Assembly: GCA_002709225.1 (NCBI GenBank)
Contig: PAQH01000073.1
Coordinates: forward strand, 1-36,313
Origin: Planctomycetaceae bacterium
Lineage (GTDB): Bacteria; Planctomycetota; Planctomycetia; Pirellulales; Pirellulaceae
DNA: 36,313 nucleotides
Reading direction: 5' to 3'
The position numbers were made by a program, and so were the translations under genes. The notes below the pieces were generated by a model. It did no database searches, was not told the origin of the DNA, and worked only from the letters and a program-made list of their open reading frames with translations. The stretch's first letter is position 1; each line of letters begins with the position of its first letter. Below are positions 1 to 8,269 of the stretch, in pieces.

Positions 1-2472
1 CGGGATCAGGGGCGGATCACGGGTAGCTTTTCGAAGGAAGATGTTAATCTGATTGTCGGCGTGTTGCAGTCGGGGCGGTTGCAGACCACTCTGCAGGAAA
101 ACCCGATCAGTGAAGACAAGATCGGTGCGACCCTGGGGGGGGATACAATCCGTCGTGGCAAGCATGCGATCGGCTGGTCCTTGGCGTTGGTATTGGTGTT
201 TATTGTCTTTTATTACCGGTTCGCAGGAATTGTTGCCTGCTTGGCGCTACTCTTAAACTTGGTGCTTATTCTGGCCCTGATGATCCTGCTCAAAGCGGCG
301 GTGACGCTTCCCGGTTTGGCAGGTCTGGTGCTCACGGTCGGTATGTCGGTCGATGCCAATGTGCTGATCTTTGAACGTATTCGGGAAGAGCTGAAGAAAG
401 GGGCTGCCTTGCGGCTGGCGATTCGCAATGGCTTCGCGCGGGCCACGACGACGATCGTGGATGCCAATGTCACGACCTTAATTACCGCCATCATTCTCTA
501 CGCGATTGGCACCGACCAGGTCCGTGGATTTGCGGTCACGTTGATTCTGGGAATCATGATGAGTATGTACACGGCGATTTTCTGTTCTCGTGTCGTATTC
601 AACCTCTGGGAACGCAAGCGTTATCTGACGAAACTCAATATGGTTCAGATTCTGGGCGCGACGGAGATCGACTTTATTGGCAAACGGAGTCTGGCGGCCG
701 CTTTCTCTGTGCTCGTGATTGTCGTCGGATTAGGAGCCGTCGCAGCACGACGTTCGTCGATCTTTGATATCGACTTTCTGGGTGGCACTTCAGTGACCAT
801 GTTCCTGGACAAGAAGGCTGGAAAGTATGACAACTCGGCCAACGTGCGCAAGATTGTCCGGGAGTTGCTCGGTAAGGTAACCGTAGACGGTGCCAAAGTG
901 ACGTACTCGCTCTCCAAGGTGGAGATAGCAGACAAGCCCGGCAACGTGGCCTGGAAGTTGGACACGACGATCCCCAGTGAGTCGGTGAAGTCGGTGAAAC
1001 AAACGGCGGACAACGGTGCCGAGACGCTGTTGGTCCCCATCAAGGAAGGGAACCGACCAGCTGGCAACGCAAACGTGGTCGATGGGGTTAGCTTTCTCAA
1101 GCAACAGCTACAAGAGGCGGCCGGTTTTGGTGGAGGGGAGAACGGGCAATCCGCGTTTGTGCATTACCAGGTGACCGTAAAGGAAAGCACGTTCGAACAA
1201 GTTGAACGGGTATCGAGCGAGGGGGTGTCAGAGGCTCCTGTCGCCGGTGAGGCGACTGCGGAACCGACTACCACGGACGTGCCGAGTTCGGCGGATTCCG
1301 AGCCCGCAGCACCAGCGGCTGCCGATGAACAGGACGCCACCAAGCCAGCCAGTGGGGACGGCGCGCTGCGAGATCAATCCCAGCAACGTATTGCCAGTTT
1401 GCGCCGTCAAGGATTCGTCGTTGCTCCGGCGGTGGCCCAGGAGGAAACGCCCTCAGCCGCGGCGGCGGAGGAGACAGCCCCAGCCAAGGACGCGTCCACA
1501 ACAGATGCAGCCGCTCCGGCGGCGAATGTGGAGCAGCCGGTAGCGAGTCCGGCGTTGCCAGCAGGCAATGTGGATACTGTTGGTGTTCTCGAATTTGACA
1601 AAGAATATCCGATTAACGGCATTATCCTGAAGCAGGAATTAAGCAACGCCGCCGAGGCGGTCAATATTCCGTTGACGGTGTTTGACGGTGAGCTCCTCGA
1701 CGAAGGGAATATTCAACTCGCCAAAGCCGCTGAGGATGGCTCGACGGGTGTGGATCCGAACTGGCGTGCCAGTGACCCCAATTCACAGTCGCGCTGGCGG
1801 GTGACGTTGGTTGGTTTGCCCAGAGACCAGGCTTTGACTGTGGTACGTCAGCTCAAGAAGAGTTTTGCCGAGGAACCCATCTGGCTGTCATCGAGTACGA
1901 TTGGTGGTCGCGTGGCGGGCGACATGCAGGCTACCGCGGTGGCGGCCTTGTTCGCCAGTTTGCTGGGAATTGTTGGTTATTTGTGGATTCGCTTTCAACG
2001 CGTCATTTATGGTCTGGCGGCCGTGGTTGCCTTGCTGCACGATGTGTTGATTACGCTGGGCGCGATCGCGCTGAGTGCTTTTGTGGCCGACTACCTCGGC
2101 TGGTTGATGATCGAAGAGTTTAAGATCAGTCTTCCCATGGTGGCTGCCTTCCTGACGATCGTCGGGTATTCGTTGAACGATACCATTGTCGTTTTTGATC
2201 GGATTCGCGAGGTCCGAGGAAAGAGTCCCTCGATCACCGAGGTCATGATTAACACGAGTATCAACCAGACTCTCAGACGTACGCTGCTGACCTCCCTGAC
2301 CACCTTGATTGTGGTGGTGATCCTCTACGCGTTCGGTGGTGCCGGGATCCACGGCTTCGCCTTTGCCCTCGTCGTCGGCGTCATGGTGGGGACGTACAGT
2401 TCCATTTTTGTTGCCTCGCCGGCGCTGCTCTGGATGGCGCGGCGGGCGGTTGCCAAGGGAGACACGGTCTGA
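1..2472 (+). CDS. secDF: SecD-SecF fusion, preprotein translocase subunit (5' partial)
   Basis: SecDF is an accessory membrane complex of the Sec translocon that uses proton motive force to help pull exported proteins to the periplasmic side. The reading frame is open from base 1, so the SecD N-terminus and most of its periplasmic P1 domain lie outside the window. Visible residues (numbered from base 1) start in the conserved end of P1, followed by the SecD membrane bundle with the signature VGMSVDANVLIFERIREEL near residues 112-130. SecF follows with DFLGGTS near residue 258 and GYSLNDTIVVFDRIREV near 722, so both halves are on one chain. Residues about 405-524 form an unusual Ala/Pro/Glu/Thr-rich low-complexity stretch inside the SecF periplasmic loop. 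SecD-SecF fusions are known in several phyla, including Planctomycetota. The family call is very secure; the function of the linker is unknown. Confidence 0.96.
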   Translation, partial: RDQGRITGSFSKEDVNLIVGVLQSGRLQTTLQENPISEDKIGATLGGDTIRRGKHAIGWSLALVLVFIVFYYRFAGIVACLALLLNLVLILALMILLKAAVTLPGLAGLVLTVGMSVDANVLIFERIREELKKGAALRLAIRNGFARATTTIVDANVTTLITAIILYAIGTDQVRGFAVTLILGIMMSMYTAIFCSRVVFNLWERKRYLTKLNMVQILGATEIDFIGKRSLAAAFSVLVIVVGLGAVAARRSSIFDIDFLGGTSVTMFLDKKAGKYDNSANVRKIVRELLGKVTVDGAKVTYSLSKVEIADKPGNVAWKLDTTIPSESVKSVKQTADNGAETLLVPIKEGNRPAGNANVVDGVSFLKQQLQEAAGFGGGENGQSAFVHYQVTVKESTFEQVERVSSEGVSEAPVAGEATAEPTTTDVPSSADSEPAAPAAADEQDATKPASGDGALRDQSQQRIASLRRQGFVVAPAVAQEETPSAAAAEETAPAKDASTTDAAAPAANVEQPVASPALPAGNVDTVGVLEFDKEYPINGIILKQELSNAAEAVNIPLTVFDGELLDEGNIQLAKAAEDGSTGVDPNWRASDPNSQSRWRVTLVGLPRDQALTVVRQLKKSFAEEPIWLSSSTIGGRVAGDMQATAVAALFASLLGIVGYLWIRFQRVIYGLAAVVALLHDVLITLGAIALSAFVADYLGWLMIEEFKISLPMVAAFLTIVGYSLNDTIVVFDRIREVRGKSPSITEVMINTSINQTLRRTLLTSLTTLIVVVILYAFGGAGIHGFAFALVVGVMVGTYSSIFVASPALLWMARRAVAKGDTV

Positions 2473-2789
2473 ACCCCGTGAGTTCTCGCTGTCCGACACA
2501 GCGGTTGCCTGCGTTGGTCCTGCTGGGCTGGATACGAAGGCGGGCACCCGGCCGCCACAGAGGGCGGTTCACCCCGGGTAGCGGACTGCGGTCCTGGGAA
2601 ACTGTTGCGCGATCGCAACCGCGCTAGCAAACAGGCCTAGCTGGTAGAGCGGAATACGCGTTTTCATCGCCTGGAAACTGCCCCAGTGTTGGTTATTCGG
2701 CTCGCTCTGTCCGCTGGTGTTCGTTCAGTGACGAGCGCCGATTGTAGCTTAGCGAGGGACCCTTGATGAATCTTCCGCCGCGGTCACCG
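2473..2789. other. Convergent intergenic region secDF/glyS
   Basis: This 317-base gap lies between the stop codons of two converging genes. I see no convincing coding frame in it. Its one clear structure is the interrupted hairpin at 2546-2579, listed separately. A short stretch near 2636-2652 resembles a tRNA D-arm but no tRNA can be folded around it. Confidence 0.6.
2546..2579 (+). terminator. Interrupted GC-rich hairpin downstream of secDF
   Basis: ACCCGG (2546-2551) pairs with CCGGGT (2574-2579), and inside it CCGCC (2552-2556) pairs with GGCGG (2563-2567) around the loop acagag. Six unpaired bases sit on the 3' side. This gives 11 base pairs, 74 bases after the secDF stop. There is no following T-run, so it may be a 3'-end stabilising structure or an atypical terminator rather than a classical intrinsic terminator. 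Confidence 0.35.
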
Positions 2790-4481
2790 TCAGCCGATAC
2801 GCTGTTGTAGCTCCGCCAGACAATTATCGAGGGGGATGCGGCACTGCTCCAGCGAATCGCGATCGCGGAGCGTCACCGTCTGGTCTTCCAGCGTTTGTCC
2901 ATCTACGGTCAGACAATAGGGTGTGCCGATTTCATCCTGCCGTCGATACCGCCTGCCTACCGCTCCCTTTTCATCATAGAAGACCGCCATCTGGGCCTTG
3001 AGTGTTCGATATAGGTCGCGCGCCACTTCGGGCAGGCCATCTTTCCGCACCAGCGGAAATACGGCGCATTTAATGGGGGCCAGCCGAGGGTGAAATCGCA
3101 TCACGGTACGTGTCTGCAGCTTTCCTTTTTCGTCCGGGACTTCATCTTCCGTATAAGCTTCACAGAGAAACGCCAGGGTGGCGCGATCCGCGCCGGCGGA
3201 GGGCTCAATCACATGCGGTACGTATTGGAAAGGAGCACCGGGTTGCGGTTCGGATTGACGTTGCTTGACATATTCTTTGAACGACTTGAACCCGAGCTCA
3301 CTTTTTTCCCGTTCCCAGGCTTCGTCGTCGAAGTACGTCAGATCCTTACCGCTGCCACGCCATTTGGGTTTGCCATCGGGGCCCAAGGCGACCTGCAGGG
3401 GATTGGTGTTTTCGTCCAGTTTGCCTTCCATGTGGCTGCGCAGATCGAAGTCGCCGCGATGGGCGATGCCTTCGAGTTCCCCGAATTCACCAGTTGGTAG
3501 AAACGGGAAGGCGTACTCGATGTCCGCGGTTCCGGTTGAGTAGTGACTCAATTCGTCCGCGTCGTGTTCACGTAACTGCAAACGCTCGTCGGAAAGTCCC
3601 AGCGCCGTGTACCATTGCAGGCGGCGGTCCCGCCAGTACTGATACCACTGGTGGGAGGTGTCCGGGTGGCAAAAAAACTCGATTTCCATTTGTTCGAATT
3701 CACGCGACCGGAAGGTAAAGTTGCGCGGTGTAATTTCATTACGGAAACTCTTACCACTTTGGGCGATGCCAAAAGGAATTTTGACGCGCGTACTGTCGAG
3801 CACATTCTTGAAGTTGACGAAGATGCCCTGGGCGGTTTCTGGACGCAGGAAGGCCGCATCCTCCTCGCCTCCCAACGCGCCGACCGTCGTCTTGAACATC
3901 AGGTTGAACTCGCGGGGCGCGGTTAAGGTATCCAGGGCACGTGCGTCGGGTGCCAGGACCTGGGAGGGTTCGTCGATTTCCGGAAGCGGCCGGAAGTCGC
4001 CGTCCCAGTGGATGCTGTCCGCGTCTTTGGATCGCAGGTTGAAGTATTTTAGCGCCCGGCGCTCCACATCCGCCTGTTCTTCAGCGGCGGCGACGGCAGT
4101 GGTGACAAAGATGCGTTGTCCCTTGGCTTCTGCCCAGCGGCCGCGTATCTGGTCAAATCGGTAGCGACGCTTTGATTCACGGCAATCCACCATGAAGTCG
4201 TGGAAAAGATCGTAATGGCCGGAGCACTTCCAGACCTGGGGGTGCATGATGATGGTGCAATCCAGTCCGGTCATTTCAAAGGATGACGGTCCCCCTTCCG
4301 GTACGCTCAAGTCATCATGGCCGGTGACCATGTCTCGCCACCAGGCTTCTTTGACATTGCGTTTGAGCTCGACACCCAAGGGGCCATAATCCCAGAATCC
4401 ATTGAGTCCGCCGTAGATCTCGCTTGATTGAAACAAGAATCCGCGCCGTTTACAGAGCGCGACGAGTTTGTCCATTTCCAT
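2790..4481 (-). CDS. glyS: Glycyl-tRNA synthetase, dimeric (alpha2) type
   Basis: Cytoplasmic class II aminoacyl-tRNA synthetase that charges tRNA-Gly with glycine using ATP. At 563 residues it matches the eukaryote/archaea/Gram-positive style homodimeric enzyme rather than the alpha2beta2 type. The N-terminus carries the family hallmark around GGLNGFWDYGPLGVELK (residues 24-40). Class II motif 2 is seen as RNEITPRNFTFRSREFEQME in the middle of the protein, and the C-terminus has the anticodon-binding domain, beginning near APIKCAVFPLV. The ATG at 4481 gives MEMDKLVALCKRRGF, matching the family start; an ATG two codons later is an alternative. It is transcribed alone and converges on secDF. 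The call is very secure. Confidence 0.97.
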   Translation of the reverse strand: MEMDKLVALCKRRGFLFQSSEIYGGLNGFWDYGPLGVELKRNVKEAWWRDMVTGHDDLSVPEGGPSSFEMTGLDCTIIMHPQVWKCSGHYDLFHDFMVDCRESKRRYRFDQIRGRWAEAKGQRIFVTTAVAAAEEQADVERRALKYFNLRSKDADSIHWDGDFRPLPEIDEPSQVLAPDARALDTLTAPREFNLMFKTTVGALGGEEDAAFLRPETAQGIFVNFKNVLDSTRVKIPFGIAQSGKSFRNEITPRNFTFRSREFEQMEIEFFCHPDTSHQWYQYWRDRRLQWYTALGLSDERLQLREHDADELSHYSTGTADIEYAFPFLPTGEFGELEGIAHRGDFDLRSHMEGKLDENTNPLQVALGPDGKPKWRGSGKDLTYFDDEAWEREKSELGFKSFKEYVKQRQSEPQPGAPFQYVPHVIEPSAGADRATLAFLCEAYTEDEVPDEKGKLQTRTVMRFHPRLAPIKCAVFPLVRKDGLPEVARDLYRTLKAQMAVFYDEKGAVGRRYRRQDEIGTPYCLTVDGQTLEDQTVTLRDRDSLEQCRIPLDNCLAELQQRIG

Positions 4482-4805
4482 AGCAGCTTTCGTTGCTGAT
4501 GTGTCAGCGTCGTAGGATCAACTTGCCTGTGGTGAATTGGTTGCGAGCGTGATCACACAGTTTCGGTGGAGCCCGCTCGCGGGCCGCTAGTTTATCTGAG
4601 CATGTCTGGAAAGGTCCATGCCATTCACGTCTTCCGCGGCGGCGCTGATCCGTGATACGGGCCCCTGGCCGCCAGGGTTCTACGGCAGGTGCCTGCCAGC
4701 GGCTGGCACTTGAAGTTGCGAAATGGCGGGCCCTATACTTGCAACTGTCGGCGGTGTTTTCGTTTCCTGGCCAGTGCGGACTCCTGGCCTGCTCGGCGCG
4801 CGTTC
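4482..4805. other. Divergent intergenic region between glyS and the NTase/HD gene
   Basis: This 324-base region must hold the promoters for both divergent genes, but no strong -35/-10 pair stands out. On the glyS side there are two small perfect hairpins: GCTGA-tgtg-TCAGC (4495-4508), about 14 bases from the glyS start, and GCCCGC-tc-GCGGGC (4571-4584). No T-box consensus was seen, so a tRNA-Gly riboswitch is not supported. The reading frame of the HD gene is open from 4689, but the first part looks non-coding. Confidence 0.5.
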
Positions 4806-5912
4806 ATGAGTGTTTCCAGATTGCGGCGACAGATTACCTGGGAGGCCGCCTGCTTGCTGTATCGGCGACAGGAGTCCGAATACCTGCGCGCCAAACTTAA
4901 GGCGGCCAGGCGGGTACATAAAGGGTGGGTCAAGCCGGCTGATTTGCCGAGTAATGCCGAGATTCGGGATGAGGTACAAGCTCTGGCGCGACTTTACGAG
5001 GGTCGGCAACGTACACAGAACTTGCAGGATATGCGGTTGGAGGCGTTGCGGATGATGCGGCTGTTGCGGCCGTTCAAACCGCGGCTGATAGGTAGCGTGT
5101 TGACCGGGCATGTACGGCAGGGATCCGATATCGACCTGCACCTGTTTTCCAACAGTATCGAGGCAGTGGCGCTGGTGCTGCAGGAAGAAGGTTGTGTCCT
5201 GGACCTGGAGCGAAAACGGGTGCATCAACGCGGCCAGACGCGTGTGTTTACCCACTTGCACGTCCGCGGTCGGTTTCCGTTTGAAATGACTATCTACGCG
5301 GCGGACCAGGCGCATTATGTTTCCAAGAGTTCAATTACTGGCAAACCGATGGAGCGTGCCAGCATTGCTGAGCTGGAACAATTGCTCAAACAGGACTATG
5401 AAGGTCTTGAGCTGGAGCAAGAATTGGCCGATCTCAATGACCAGCTCGACCCGTATCAGGTTTTTGAAGCGTTGTTGTTACCGCTGGAAAACGTGCAGCA
5501 AAGTCGCCAGCATCATCCGGAAGGGGATGCCCTCTACCACAGTCTGCAGGTCTTTGATCTGGCTTGCGATGAGTTGCCTTACGATGAGGAGTTTCTGCTG
5601 GCCGCTCTGTTGCACGATGTGGGCAAGGGGATCGATCGAGCGGATCACGTGGCGGTAGCTCTGGACGCCCTGCAGGGCCTGATTACCGACCGCACCTCGT
5701 GGCTCATCGAATACCACATGGTGGCGCATCAGGTGTTGGATGGGACGATTGGAAAACGCGCCCATCGCCGTTTGCGGGAGTCGGAAAACTACGAAGAGCT
5801 GATGCTGCTTGCCCGCTGTGATCGTGACGGTCGGCAGACGGGCGTGGAGGCGAGCGAACTGGAGGAGGCGCTGGACTACCTGCGGGATTTGTCGGAAACT
5901 TTTGGCGAATAA
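4806..5912 (+). CDS. Nucleotidyltransferase-fold and HD-domain protein
   Basis: A 368-residue cytoplasmic protein. After a basic helical N-terminus (residues 1-85) there is a Pol-beta-type nucleotidyltransferase core with GSVLTGHVRQGSDIDLHLF at 96-114 (the GS...DxD metal site is D108/D110) and a possible third carboxylate at E160. An HD phosphohydrolase domain follows, with H245, the pair H270-D271 in ALLHDVGKG, and a later Asp around 339-341. This domain order recalls CCA-adding enzymes and GlnD, but the protein is smaller and lacks a recognisable CCA body/tail, so the substrate is unknown. I chose the ATG at 4806 because the protein looks family-like from MSVSRLRRQITWEAA on, while the upstream extension from 4689 is Cys-rich and odd. 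No strong ribosome-binding site is visible. It is a stand-alone gene divergent from glyS. Confidence 0.82.
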   Translation: MSVSRLRRQITWEAACLLYRRQESEYLRAKLKAARRVHKGWVKPADLPSNAEIRDEVQALARLYEGRQRTQNLQDMRLEALRMMRLLRPFKPRLIGSVLTGHVRQGSDIDLHLFSNSIEAVALVLQEEGCVLDLERKRVHQRGQTRVFTHLHVRGRFPFEMTIYAADQAHYVSKSSITGKPMERASIAELEQLLKQDYEGLELEQELADLNDQLDPYQVFEALLLPLENVQQSRQHHPEGDALYHSLQVFDLACDELPYDEEFLLAALLHDVGKGIDRADHVAVALDALQGLITDRTSWLIEYHMVAHQVLDGTIGKRAHRRLRESENYEELMLLARCDRDGRQTGVEASELEEALDYLRDLSETFGE

Positions 5913-6015
5913 TGGCCGAGCGGGGTTGCGGATGGACCTGCAAGCTGGGTAGTTTCTGGGGCGTGTTGAGGCGCCGCGAGAGCGATTTCCTGGGTTTGTG
6001 GAGGATGGAGTTCAG

Positions 6016-6909
6016 ATGGGCGACCGGTTAACAAGAGCGGTGATTCTGGGAACGTTGATGGCCGGCCTGATTTGGTGCGGCGCCAGTGAGGCCCAGGAGC
6101 CACCGGCAGACAAGCCTGAGCCGCGGCCCACCGCGCTGGTCTACCCGATTTCGATCGCGGTTACACCACAGCAGGGGATCTTTGTGGCCGATTTGAACGG
6201 CCATTGCGTATGGCAGATCAAAGAGCAGAAATTGTCTTTGTTCTCGTTTGGTTCGCGCCGTTTTCGCACGCCCCTCAATCGGGTCCGCTGTGTCGAGATC
6301 GACGCTCAGGGAAAGGTGCTGGCGGGTGACACCGGTGCGCGGGAGGTTTATCGGCTGGATGACGCTGGCAAGACCACTGGGTTGACCCGCCAGAAGAAAG
6401 AGGATTTTGGCATCGGTATGCCGATGGACATGGTGATTGACCGTGAGGGCAATGTGTTGGTGGCTGATTTGGAACGCCCCGGCCATATCTGGAAAGTACC
6501 CGCGACAGGTGGTGCTCCTGAACGTCTGGTGCGCGTCAATGCGCCGCGCGGATTGGCCCTGGATGCCGAGCAACGGCTGTGGGTGATATCGGGTCGCAAG
6601 TTGTTGCGGTTTGACGCCGAATACAAACCGCAGACGATTGTCGACGAGGGAACGTTCAGTTTTCCGCATACCGTCGTACTCGATCCAGCGGGCACCGCCT
6701 ACGTCGCCGACGGCTACAAAAAAACGATCTGGAAAGTTCCCGCCGATGGCAAGCCGCAAGCTTGGGTACAGGGTAAACCGCTAGTCAACCCGGTCGGTCT
6801 GGCCTGGCAGGGAAAACAACTACTGGTCGTGGATCCGCGCGCCAAAGCGATCTTTCAGGTTTCGGGCGATGGAAAACTCAGCCCGCTGGAATTGAAAACA
6901 GGCCCTTAG
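6016..6909 (+). CDS. Secreted six-bladed NHL-type beta-propeller protein
   Basis: The N-terminus (about residues 1-25, with a hydrophobic core AVILGTLMAGLIW and likely cleavage after SEA) is a Sec signal peptide, so the protein is exported. The mature part has six repeats of about 45 residues with the NHL/SMP-30 pattern, for example ISIAVTPQQGIFVADLNG, DMVIDREGNVLVADLE, GLALDAEQRLWVISGR and TVVLDPAGTAYVADGYKK, which form a beta-propeller. Such domains bind ligands or act as lactonase-like hydrolases, but no catalytic set can be assigned here. The ATG at 6016 has GGAG at 6007-6010 with ideal spacing; the GTG at 5998 is possible but would lengthen the signal peptide n-region. The gene converges on trxB with a 46-base gap. 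Function unknown. Confidence 0.8.
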   Translation: MGDRLTRAVILGTLMAGLIWCGASEAQEPPADKPEPRPTALVYPISIAVTPQQGIFVADLNGHCVWQIKEQKLSLFSFGSRRFRTPLNRVRCVEIDAQGKVLAGDTGAREVYRLDDAGKTTGLTRQKKEDFGIGMPMDMVIDREGNVLVADLERPGHIWKVPATGGAPERLVRVNAPRGLALDAEQRLWVISGRKLLRFDAEYKPQTIVDEGTFSFPHTVVLDPAGTAYVADGYKKTIWKVPADGKPQAWVQGKPLVNPVGLAWQGKQLLVVDPRAKAIFQVSGDGKLSPLELKTGP

Positions 6910-6955
6910 TAGGCGCCCTGATCAGGTCTGTGGGGCCCCTCCCAGTGGCGATTGT

Positions 6956-8011
6956 TTACAGTCCGTTGGCAGCCAGCCAGCGTTCTGCGTCGAGGGCCGC
7001 CATGCAACCCGTACCCGAAGAAGTAATTGCCTGGCGGTAATAGTCGTCCGCCACGTCGCCCGCTGCGAACACACCATCCACACTGGTAGACGTGCGGAAG
7101 GCCTGCGACCACTGGATGTAACCTTCCTCGTTCATTTCCAGTTGCCCTTTGAGAAAATCGGTGTTGGGGGTGTGGCCGATCGCCAGAAACATGCCGCCAG
7201 CCGGTAGTTCCCGGCTGGTCTCATCGACCGTGCTCTTGAGCCGTACCGCGGTGACTCCGTCGCTATCGCTGCCCAGCACCTCGTCGACGGTGTGGTTCCA
7301 GACGATGTCGATTTTCGGGTCCTCCATGGCTCGCTGTTGCATGATCTGGGAGGCTCTCAGCTGGTCGCGGCGGTGGACCAGGTGTACGGTGCTGGCGAAC
7401 TTGGCCAGGTAGGTGGCCTCCTCGACAGCCGAATCACCCCCTCCGACGACCACCAATGGCTGATCTCGAAACCGTGGCAGGGCACCATCGCAGACCGCAC
7501 AGGCGCTGACGCCGCGATTCTTGAAGTTTTCTTCCGAGGGCAGTCCCAGGTAGTTGGCACGTGCCCCTGTGGCCACGATCACGGTATGGCTTTCCACGGT
7601 TTCGCCACCCGCGGTCATCACTTTCAGCGGTTTTCCGGAGAAGTCAACTTCCGCAATGTCCTCACCGACTACGCGGGTGCCAAAGTTGAGCGCCTGTTGC
7701 TTCATCAGTTCCATCAGCTCGACCCCCTGGACCGCGTAGTGCGGTTGGCCGTCGCGTTCGTGTTCTGCCGCTGGGGGCAGGTTCCAGTGGCGGTCCTGAT
7801 CGACCGCGCTTTCCACAAACGCGCGTATATTGCCCGCCGGAAAACCGGCGTAGTTTTCCACTTCCGTGGTGAAGGCCAATTGTCCCAAGGGGATCATCTC
7901 AGGAGTTGCCGTCCCTTCGAACAGCAGGGGGTTGAGACTAGCGCGGGCAGCGTAGATGGCTGCCGAGAAACCGGCGGGACCACTTCCAATGATGACAACG
8001 TTTTCTGGCAC
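6956..8011 (-). CDS. trxB: Thioredoxin-disulfide reductase
   Basis: Cytoplasmic flavoenzyme that transfers electrons from NADPH through FAD to thioredoxin. The FAD-binding motif GSGPAG is at residues 9-14, the redox-active CAVC at 171-174 and the NADPH-binding VVGGGDSA at 188-195. The C-terminal FAD contact is seen as [10 protein letters not shown]. At 351 residues it is longer than the usual 310-320, because of an insertion at about residues 68-95 in the FAD domain. The start ATG at 8011 gives the canonical [14 protein letters not shown]. No thioredoxin gene lies nearby. The gene is divergent from cstA. Confidence 0.95.
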   Translation of the reverse strand: MPENVVIIGSGPAGFSAAIYAARASLNPLLFEGTATPEMIPLGQLAFTTEVENYAGFPAGNIRAFVESAVDQDRHWNLPPAAEHERDGQPHYAVQGVELMELMKQQALNFGTRVVGEDIAEVDFSGKPLKVMTAGGETVESHTVIVATGARANYLGLPSEENFKNRGVSACAVCDGALPRFRDQPLVVVGGGDSAVEEATYLAKFASTVHLVHRRDQLRASQIMQQRAMEDPKIDIVWNHTVDEVLGSDSDGVTAVRLKSTVDETSRELPAGGMFLAIGHTPNTDFLKGQLEMNEEGYIQWSQAFRTSTSVDGVFAAGDVADDYYRQAITSSGTGCMAALDAERWLAANGL

Positions 8012-8200
8012 TTCCCGTTTCCCCTCAACTGAGTTGCTGACGCGTGCTTCCGCGGGAAACCTCGCGCGATGTTTGGCAGGTCGCAGGAGCCGCCGACACC
8101 TGGCGAACCCTGTTTACGTGATCACAATGGCGGCCATTATAGGATGGCGCAGGGGGAAGTCCACCGCGCTGGCGGCTGTCGCGTCCTCTGGCATGGCGTA

Positions 8201-8206
8201 TACAAT
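8201..8206 (+). promoter_or_regulatory. Candidate -10 element for cstA
   Basis: TACAAT, inside GTATACAAT, matches the sigma-70 -10 consensus at five of six positions and lies 64 bases before the proposed cstA start at 8270. No good -35 is seen at 16-18 bases upstream, so the call rests on the -10 and its position only. Confidence 0.33.
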
Positions 8207-8269
8207 AGGACCACCATTGTCTGGGCGAGTGTTGCCTCCAAGTTGCCCCCAAGACGCCAAGGTTCGCTC

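Noticed and set aside
1888..2547. A 219-codon open frame antisense to the end of secDF
   Set aside because: It lies wholly opposite a strongly conserved coding region, is rich in Gln/His/Asn as expected from a shadow frame, and has no recognisable domain.
2636..2652. A stretch (about TAGCTGGTAGAGCG) resembling a tRNA D-arm
   Set aside because: No acceptor, anticodon or T-stem can be folded around it.
4482..4680. Possible T-box riboswitch upstream of glyS
   Set aside because: The region has two small hairpins but no T-box consensus and no terminator/antiterminator pair.
7292..8032. A 246-codon frame antisense to trxB
   Set aside because: It mirrors the trxB coding region and has no independent motif or ribosome-binding site.
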